This document shows positions 57,528 through 64,000 of a stretch of DNA of 64,000 nucleotides, piece by piece. The stretch's first letter is position 1. Each line of letters begins with the position of its first letter. The stretch is from Kalaharituber pfeilii (Eukaryota; Ascomycota; Pezizomycetes; Pezizales; Pezizaceae). A program made the position numbers and the translations under genes. The stretch spans positions 124,001-188,000 of the forward strand of contig WHUZ01000034.1 of NCBI GenBank assembly GCA_015179045.1, given 5' to 3'. Below the pieces are notes generated by a model. That model was not told where the DNA came from and did not search any database. It saw only the letters and a list, made by a program, of their open reading frames with translations.

Positions 57528-57925
57528 CGGCAAAGATCGGTGCCCTCACTCAGTATCAAACGGAGGTTTTTTTTTTTTTTTTTTTTTTTGTCACATGACC
57601 CCGTCAAACGGAGGTGGTGACCAAGGCTGGAATCCAGATGGAATACAAGTCACGCAGACGCAACCGGCTAAACTTGAGCTACAGACCACTACGCCGACTA
57701 GGAACACTGACAGGCACGTCGACAGGCCTCCCGGGCGGGAAAGGTCTGAACTCATGGAGGTTCAAAATCGGGAGGACCAGCTCACCGCAATGCCGCTGAA
57801 GCGGGGAAGAAGAGATCACATATGGGGAAGGTGCAGGGTCTGGAAGCAAAAGTGGCCAAAGGGAAAGGAGGGAATTAAGGAATCAAGAAGCGAAACCGGG
57901 GAGGACAACCTGGCGGGCATGCTGT
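57528..57925 (+). pseudogene. LINE ORF2 C-terminal fragment
   Basis: The segments AKIGALTQYQTE, KAGIQMEY and NRLNLSYRPLRR and the TSSPQC end match the LINE at 36430 (KIGTAIQYEDE, EAGIRQE, NRLHLSYRPL). It is interrupted by the family A insert at 57568-57603 and broken off before its stop codon. Confidence 0.8.
57568..57603 (-). mobile_element. Shortest retroinsertion: 14-base core plus poly(A), 12-bp target duplication
   Basis: The minus sense reads cggggtcatgtgac followed by about 22 A. TCAAACGGAGGT is at 57556-57567 and 57604-57615. It interrupts the LINE ORF2 frame, which is continuous on either side once the insert and one duplicate are ignored. Confidence 0.9.
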
Positions 57926-58100
57926 TTTTTTTTTTTTTTTTTTTTTTTATATCATTAATCGCGTGCCGCCCAATGGGCTATGGCGATGTTAAAGTTAACT
58001 AACGAAAGAAAGAAGGAACCTCAACTAATTACATGTGGATCCCGCGGTGAGCCTACGTGGTGCGGATCGAAACCTTCCTCAGAGGGCCAGTCTATCCATC

Positions 58101-58556
58101 CTACTTCCGTCCCCTGTCCCATTCATACTGGTCCACTCTCATCCAACGTCCTCCCAGTCTCACTTTCTCAACCTCAATCGACTTCTCCAAGTATACGACC
58201 ACCGAACTGGTCTTCTTTCCCTCCTCGACCAGTCTTGCCTTCTGCCTGAGCCAGCGCACCCCTACCGTCTTCCCTATCTTGTTACTTGCCTCCAGCCACT
58301 TTCGAACCTTACCCAGATCCTTCCTTAGGGCAATACCATGTACAACGATGCCATATACGGGGGTGGTGGCATCGGGGGTGGCTGAGCTTGTCTTGGGGAC
58401 TCGGGGAGGGGCGCCATTGTCTTTGGTGGGGCGTTTGGATGAGTCGGGGGTCTGTGGGCTTGTGGGGGGTTGGGGGTTTTTCCCCTTTAGTTGACTCTTG
58501 AAGGCTGCTTCTTGGCTCGGCAGCCTTTGCCTCTTGGTGGGGGGGGGCGAGCACAT
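58101..58556 (-). pseudogene. LINE ORF1 N-terminal fragment
   Basis: ATG 58556 opens MCSPPPTKRQRLPSQ and a Pro/Ser/Thr-rich segment, then KVRKWLEASN, VRWLRQKARLVEEGKKTSSV and LGGRWMRVDQYEWD. The end resembles the ORF1 (gag-like) domain of fungal Tad-type LINEs. It stops after 151 residues and lies next to a 3' tail in the same orientation (57926-57990), as if the middle of the element were deleted. Confidence 0.7.
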
Positions 58557-58829
58557 AGTGGACTACTCTCTATATCCCTTCTGTCCGGGGGGCTTTATTC
58601 TATCTGATCTCATTTACTTCCTCATTTTACCTTTTCCTGTTCTTTTACTTCATCTTTCGGGGGGAACGCGGGTATAAGAACTTCTATCTCCTATGTAACT
58701 AACATCGCCATAGCCTAGAGGGGCTTAATGGTATTAAGAAAAAAAAAATACTCGTTAAATTTGGCTCATTGTGCCATATCCTATACAGTACCATCAAGAG
58801 AGATGTGCCTTCAGCACCTTGAAAAGTAT

Positions 58830-59772
58830 TTTGCTGTTTGAGCTTAATGCACCCCTCAATCCGGCGTCTATTACCTTTTATTTCACTCCTATATAGTTTA
58901 TTACTCATGTACGTAGCTGCTATAGCTCTAACTGCATGTATATAACACAAAAACTGACCTCTCCACTCCAACCTGTCTAAGCGGATAACCTGTCATTGGA
59001 TAGAACCCGCCGGCCCCGGCGTTACCCAACATGACAGGTTTGATTGTATTATAAACCTTTATTTACGTTGTTCAACGGCCTCAAATTTATAAGAACGTTA
59101 CATGAATCGCCAAAGCATCATACTCATAGTTCAGGACATGGGGACTAGCTGGCCGATCTTACCTGCGCTCGATGCCTAGGCCAATGCTGCCTTCTGAGAC
59201 AGTCTCTTACTACTCTGAGTGTGTTACATGACAGCACAGGGTGCGAGAAGCACTACTTGGTGCTTTTCGCGGCCTCCAAACAAACCTGCTACCTCAGAAG
59301 CCAATTCACGCTCAACTCATCAAATAACTAGTCCATTAGCTCCACCAAACCAAACGCCCCAGTTTGCAAAATGGACCTCAACATAGACTGCCCTGAGTCA
59401 ACCAAAGGGAAAATTCTAGGCCCTTGTGGTGCTTGTACAACGCATGTATATTCTTGACAGTCTCAAGCGGGCGTTTGCCGATGGTCGGATGGCTGCGTTT
59501 GCTGTCAGGCCCATGAATCTCACGCCGGTGCCAACGCGCCATCCTGCTTGCATGAGCATGTACGCTGCACCATTGATAAGACCACAACCCCAGTACCTAC
59601 CGTCGACACTGGTAGAAGCAAGCTTTATCTGTCATGCCTATACACTTGGCAGTTGCACTGACGTTCGGACCAAACGGAAACGGGTGAATGCTTAGCATGC
59701 AAAACTGGCGTATGCGTACGCCTGCGTGAAGCCTAAGCCACCCTTCATTACATATGTAAATTATACGGACGT
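58830..59772. other. Non-coding region, no gene seen
   Basis: No recognisable gene; frames at 59378-59695 occur on both strands without domain features. Confidence 0.4.
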
Positions 59773-59779
59773 AATGTAC

Positions 59780-59840
59780 TGTACTCCCTGTCATAGGCAC
59801 CTAGCCTGTATGCGGGGTTACTGGACCCAAAAAAAAGAAA
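59780..59840 (+). mobile_element. Ultra-short retroinsertion (tail family A), 7-bp target duplication
   Basis: 61-bp insert with core 'gcctgtatgcggggttactg' plus an A-rich tail. AATGTAC is at 59773-59779 and 59841-59847; the short duplication lowers certainty. Confidence 0.7.
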
Positions 59841-59847
59841 AATGTAC

Positions 59848-61015
59848 CCTCCAGCATATTACCCTCAGCTCACAAGTGATCAAAGAAAACACACCCTCAA
59901 TAACTATGACACTCCGTACCAATACTAACTCAATTGGGAATTGGTTTGTCCTGTCATAAATTTTTCGTCTAATGTAGAGATGAGCAACTTTTGACCCTAA
60001 TACACACAGTGCGTGCCTCTGAATCACGACCAACTTATTCTCAATGCAACTGGATCATGTACCGCGAACAACCTCATCGAACATAGTGCGTATACAAATC
60101 GTGTATACATGCCCGTTCTCACACTTATGCCACTTCTCCATGTAATTTTGTCCGACCCGCTGAATCCATACTCACCATTCTACGTAGATTTTGATGGGTT
60201 CTATCTCTACAGGATCGGTACTCTTGCTAACCTGTCCTCACACATATCATGCGTGGAGATACAAACAAACCGTCAACGCTGAAAAACACCAAACCAAAAA
60301 TCGAATAGCTTTATTATATATTAGAAGAGAAGCTTACGGACGTTTCGATTCGAAGCTTCCTTGTCCCAGGAACCTACTCTGGCCACCTAACTACCCAAGT
60401 ACAATGATGTTGCACACATAGATGGCTACTGCATAGCTGAATTATGTGCGTAAGGATATTTAAATCTAGTTATCGTATGTCAAGTCTCGTAACTACTAGT
60501 ATACTCATTCTTATATCCATGCAAGTGAATCTAACTCACTAGCCTTCTTTCTTCACCTCTAGAAATACATAGACCGATATGACTACTTTGTGCTTCCCCC
60601 GCATTCATGTTCATTCCGTGGATCCACTACTATGCCATTCCACTACACACCGTAAAGATTTCGTTTGCAGTGATCCGTACAATTTCTGTGTCCCACAGGG
60701 CTGCCCTCCGTACAGTAACTTTGCCAACCACCCTAGGTGTTGCCCTTTTTCCCCTTCTTCCTTCCTTACTCGCCTGGTCCCATCTCCAATCCTCTTCTTC
60801 CTTGCCTAACAACCATATTCCCGCTCTCCCGTCCACACCTTTCCAAACAAAACCACCAACTTCATTCCAATTCAAACCCTGGATTTAAAATCCACAACCA
60901 CCAGCGAGGTGCTCGGAGAGCCAGACTTCAATACTTGTAATTTCATTTAACGTGACATTACCCTCATTCTTCAACCCACCTCCAAACCGCTCCTCCCTTC
61001 TCACAAACTACGACC
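59848..61015. promoter_or_regulatory. Upstream region of the AT-hook gene
   Basis: No other gene is recognised. From about 60720 to 61010 the sequence is strongly C/T-rich, as in many ascomycete promoters and leaders. The start codon context is CTACGACCATGA. Confidence 0.45.
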
Positions 61016-63697
61016 ATGACCCCAATAAACCCACCAAGAACGCCGACACCAGTATCAGCACTCACCGAACTGGCCACATCCATCACAGGCACCTCAACAC
61101 CTCAGAATCCTGACTTTTATCCCACTGTTCGGAGCACTCCTAGCATGCACGCCCCAGCACCTAGCCGGCCTTATTCCCCCCATAGCTATCCAGCAGCCGC
61201 ACAATGTGCATCTCAACTCCCTGTGCAACGCCCCCATGAAGTAACACCCTATTACAATCAACTCCCAGAGGCACGTCCGCAAGTACCCGAAACCCCACAT
61301 GATCGTGCACATCGTGCGCAGGCGTTGCCATACACCTACGCATTACACACTGCTCCAGCTGGTGGTGGTACCCATGCCGATACGTCGGACATACGGGAAG
61401 CTGCTGCATGCGCACTTCAGTCCCAAACACCCACCATCGCATCCACACATAGCCGATCGCAATCGAGACCCGCATCAGGCATCATGAGTGTTGGCAACCT
61501 CATACGCCACGACTTAAATGCAGGCGCAAGTATACCGGTCAACGTTGGAGTGTCCCATGACAGGACGAAAACAATGGCAAGCCTATCCTCCGAGACGTCG
61601 CCGGGTGCGTGTGAGCGTGAGCAAGGACAACTGGAGTTCAGGGTTACAGGTCTGGGTGTTGGCATTGCTACGACTGGAGTGGAGTATTCAACACCTGAAT
61701 CTGCATCCTCAGCTAAAAATACTCATCGCCACCGTCACCAAACGTACACCACCCCAAAAAGTCCTCATGAGCAGATCTATTATCGAGCTCAAGGCACCCC
61801 CGCCGCGACATCTGGACATTACGAGCTCTGGTCGAAAGATGATCAAGACCGGTATTACGTCGGTGATCGCCCTGACGACCCATACACCTACCCTCTACCA
61901 CCATCTCCCTCCCGGACCTCCCGATACCATCCCGCCCCCTCCCAGTACCATCCTGCTCCCTCCCAGTACCATCCCGCTCCCTCCCAGTACCATCCTGCTC
62001 CCTCCCAGTACCATCCTGCTCCCTCCCAGTACTATCCTGCTCCCTCCCAGTACCATCCCGCTCCCTCCCAGTACCATCCCGCTCCCTCTGGTGCTCATTC
62101 GTACCGTCCCGTGAGCCATGACAACGACCAACAAGCTTTCTCTCAGCTCATCCCCCATATCATCACCCTCTCCAACACCCTTTCCTCATTCTTCTCCTCA
62201 AAACTCCACGACACCATCATTGACCGCCTCTGTTTAGGTGCCGCACCCGGGGTAGCAACTCCAAGTAATAGTAATACCGTGCATCCTCCCTCCGGGATTA
62301 TAACCCAATCGCAATCCCAACAACAACCACCAATCCCCGGCAATATCGCACATGAATCTCCTTATCTTCAGCCCCAACCCCACCCAAATCCAGCTCCAGC
62401 CGTCGTACCCACCGCCGCCCATTCTCATTCTTCCTTCCGTCCCATTTCCGCCCACCTCTCCCCTGCAATCCCACCAGCGGCACTGATTCCCTCAACCACC
62501 AGGTCCAATACCCCCTCCAATCTCCCCGGGCAACCAATGCTGAGCACTAGTACTGAGCACCCTGTCGAACCCATCAAACGTCCGCGCGGCCGTCCCCGCG
62601 CCATTATCGACCCCAACGTCCCTCCAAAACCAGGTCGTCCGACTACCCGCGCGGGCCGCGCAGCCGCAGTGGAGAGCAGGCGGCGGGAGAAAGAAGAACG
62701 GGCGCGGGAGAAAGAGGAACGGGCGCGGGAGACGATAAGGCAGGAGGTGGAGGTAGAGCGGGAGGGGAGAACTGCGGAAAGATCTGCCATAACCATGACG
62801 ACGGGAACGGGGACGGGGACGGGGACTGCGAGGGTGGGGACGGTTCAGCAGGGAGCACTAGAGAAGGAGATGAAAATGGGGGGGACAGGGTTGGGTATGA
62901 TGACAAGAGCGCAGTCGGCGGCGGCGGCGAGGGTAGCAAAGACGGCGAATGCGAAGGAGGAGGGATTGCGGGGAAAGGAAATGAAACAGAGGGACGAGGA
63001 GCAGGGGGAGGGCGTGAAGATAAAAAGGAAGCACAACCAGGTCTCACAACAGGTGGAGAATTTAAATCCGGACCCGGAAGCACAGCAAGCACAGCAGTCG
63101 CCACCAAGGAAACCTAGGAGAACCTCCAACGACCATTCAAGGTCTGCCATAATACCAGCGGAAGCTAGCACTTACAATGATTCTCAGGGAGCCCACCCTC
63201 CTTCAGCACCTGAAATAGCAACTACTATTTCAGAATCCGTAAATCAACCCATCCATTCCTCCCAACTTGCGACCCAATCCACAGAGCACCCCGCACCCTC
63301 CACCTCCACCACCACCGGCGTCGAACGCCCCTTAACCCCCACGCACCTCTCCCACATCCCCGATACTCCCAATCCTACCCCCTCAAAACGCCCCAGAAGC
63401 GACTCCACCACCGGAAGCTCTGCCCCAAAGCCCAATATTACCAGGTCAAAAACCGCTAGTCCTCAGCAATGTTGCGGGATGGCACCGGAGCAGGAGGGTA
63501 CTGGAGCATTTCATGCCCCAACGCACGGCGAGGAGAACAGCGATAAGGTGGCCTGTCGTGACCCTGGAGTGCAAGTGCCAGGGGTCAGGACTCCGGAGGG
63601 AAGAAAGAACTCTGACTTGGCGATGGTTGGTAGGAAGCGGAAAAGGTGCAGCGGAAGAGAAGGAGAAGAAGGAATGGAGCAGGAGGAGGAACAGTAA
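61016..63697 (+). CDS. Large disordered protein with AT-hook and heptad repeats
   Basis: A single open frame of 893 residues is rich in Pro/Ser/Thr/Gln. Residues ~303-358 hold eight tandem heptads YHPAPSQ. Residues ~521-529 contain the AT-hook core KRPRGRPRA, followed by KPGRP. A strongly charged Arg/Glu helix-like stretch (RRREKEERAREKEERARE, ~550-580) follows, then further basic clusters such as KIKRKH and KPRR. The C-terminus is acidic. AT-hooks bind the minor groove of AT-rich DNA, so a nuclear chromatin or transcription role is likely. The length, absence of stops and codon regularity argue for a real gene. Introns are not required, though short ones could be hidden. No enzymatic domain is visible. 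Confidence 0.75.
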   Translation: MTPINPPRTPTPVSALTELATSITGTSTPQNPDFYPTVRSTPSMHAPAPSRPYSPHSYPAAAQCASQLPVQRPHEVTPYYNQLPEARPQVPETPHDRAHRAQALPYTYALHTAPAGGGTHADTSDIREAAACALQSQTPTIASTHSRSQSRPASGIMSVGNLIRHDLNAGASIPVNVGVSHDRTKTMASLSSETSPGACEREQGQLEFRVTGLGVGIATTGVEYSTPESASSAKNTHRHRHQTYTTPKSPHEQIYYRAQGTPAATSGHYELWSKDDQDRYYVGDRPDDPYTYPLPPSPSRTSRYHPAPSQYHPAPSQYHPAPSQYHPAPSQYHPAPSQYYPAPSQYHPAPSQYHPAPSGAHSYRPVSHDNDQQAFSQLIPHIITLSNTLSSFFSSKLHDTIIDRLCLGAAPGVATPSNSNTVHPPSGIITQSQSQQQPPIPGNIAHESPYLQPQPHPNPAPAVVPTAAHSHSSFRPISAHLSPAIPPAALIPSTTRSNTPSNLPGQPMLSTSTEHPVEPIKRPRGRPRAIIDPNVPPKPGRPTTRAGRAAAVESRRREKEERAREKEERARETIRQEVEVEREGRTAERSAITMTTGTGTGTGTARVGTVQQGALEKEMKMGGTGLGMMTRAQSAAAARVAKTANAKEEGLRGKEMKQRDEEQGEGVKIKRKHNQVSQQVENLNPDPEAQQAQQSPPRKPRRTSNDHSRSAIIPAEASTYNDSQGAHPPSAPEIATTISESVNQPIHSSQLATQSTEHPAPSTSTTTGVERPLTPTHLSHIPDTPNPTPSKRPRSDSTTGSSAPKPNITRSKTASPQQCCGMAPEQEGTGAFHAPTHGEENSDKVACRDPGVQVPGVRTPEGRKNSDLAMVGRKRKRCSGREGEEGMEQEEEQ
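61920..62088 (+). repeat. 21-bp coding tandem repeat
   Basis: Eight units of 'taccatcctgctccctccca' type (21 bp) with C/T third-position variation, encoding the YHPAPSQ heptads. Confidence 0.88.
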
Positions 63698-64000
63698 GGG
63701 TATAGGAGGAGGAACTTGAATTGGAGGGGGGTAGAAGGCAAAATGGAATTGGAAGATATAAGCTACAACTAATGAGCGGAAAGTCAAATAATGTTAAGTA
63801 GATTTGGTTAAATAAGACTAGTGGTTGCCATTGTATTACTCGGTACCTACGTATCTATTGTACTTCCCTATGTAAAACAAAAGGGCCACTTTTCGTCGGG
63901 CTAGAAACATCAAGCAATCTACATTAATTAAGGGTAGGTGTCTGGTTCGAGGTAGGGTAATCCAATTACGCTACCCTCAGAAAATATCCATTCCCCTAGA
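63698..64000. other. 3' flank of the AT-hook gene
   Basis: About 300 bp with no further feature recognised before the window ends. Confidence 0.5.

Larger units (their letters stand above)
57528..58747 (+). mobile_element. Composite LINE block inserted in the satellite, ~13-bp target duplication
   Basis: ATACTAGTTAAAT (57515-57527) and ATACTCGTTAAAT (58748-58760) flank the block. It starts with sense ORF2 C-terminal sequence (to about 57925). Then come poly(T) and an inverted family B tail (57926-57990), an inverted ORF1 (58556-58101), and finally a sense 3' end 'catcgccatagcctagaggg' with a poly(A) tail at 58738-58748. The simplest reading is a truncated sense LINE with a second, internally deleted LINE inserted in reverse. 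Confidence 0.7.

Noticed and set aside
61094..63787. Long minus-strand frames opposite the 893-codon gene
   Set aside because: They mirror the low-complexity repeats and charged codons of the plus-strand gene and show no domain; treated as shadows.

Overview
The window looks like a repeat-rich stretch of a filamentous ascomycete genome (Pezizomycotina). Genes have short 35-61 nt spliceosomal introns, CT-rich leaders and TATA-type promoters. The mobile elements are chromodomain Ty3/gypsy retrotransposons, an RNase H-bearing LINE, Plavaka, Mutator-like, pogo-like and hAT elements. Many carry C-to-T / G-to-A decay of the RIP or methylation-deamination type. The mix recalls TE-dense truffle or morel genomes, but I cannot name a genus from sequence alone.

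Layout. 1-6 kb: end of a gypsy gag (minus), then a near-complete Plavaka transposase gene (minus) broken by a 1.46 kb insertion with inverted repeats. 6-15.2 kb: a small gene island with two paralogous unknown genes (6349 and 10981), a decayed RGG-tail gene, a TA-flanked MITE, a 1.2 kb modular inverted satellite, and an intact six-exon DUF6532-like gene (13479-15166). 15.5-32.6 kb: a Russian-doll block. An AT-decayed MITE is split by a 14.7 kb gypsy (Gypsy-A, minus). Gypsy-A in turn contains a complete 6.3 kb gypsy (Gypsy-B, plus) and a solo LTR (family C). Each insertion is proved by a 5-bp target duplication (GTAGC, GGATT, CTTTG). A further Gypsy-B solo LTR follows (CTACC). 32.8-39.4 kb: more LTRs, a deleted Mutator-like element, a decayed gypsy (Gypsy-D) with its 3' LTR, a LINE 3' piece, AT-rich relics and one more solo LTR. 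39.4-61 kb: mostly non-coding, holding one intact cytochrome P450 gene (42281-44650, minus), three small DNA transposons, a gypsy gag/protease relic, a 60-bp satellite and a composite LINE block. 61-64 kb: a long single-exon gene for a disordered AT-hook protein.

The most distinctive signal is a scatter of extremely short LINE/SINE 3'-tail insertions. Each has 14 to about 60 bases of tail plus poly(A), and most are flanked by 7-17 bp target duplications. Two tail families are present; one matches the 3' end of the RNase H LINE seen here. Other notable points are a 204-bp near-perfect hairpin in the 12-13 kb satellite, a palindrome just upstream of a TATA box, one-sided transition decay between the Gypsy-A LTRs, and loss of single C residues from eight C runs in one Gypsy-B LTR. 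No multi-gene defence, biosynthetic or CRISPR-like system is visible. All calls come from reading the sequence; no database search was run.
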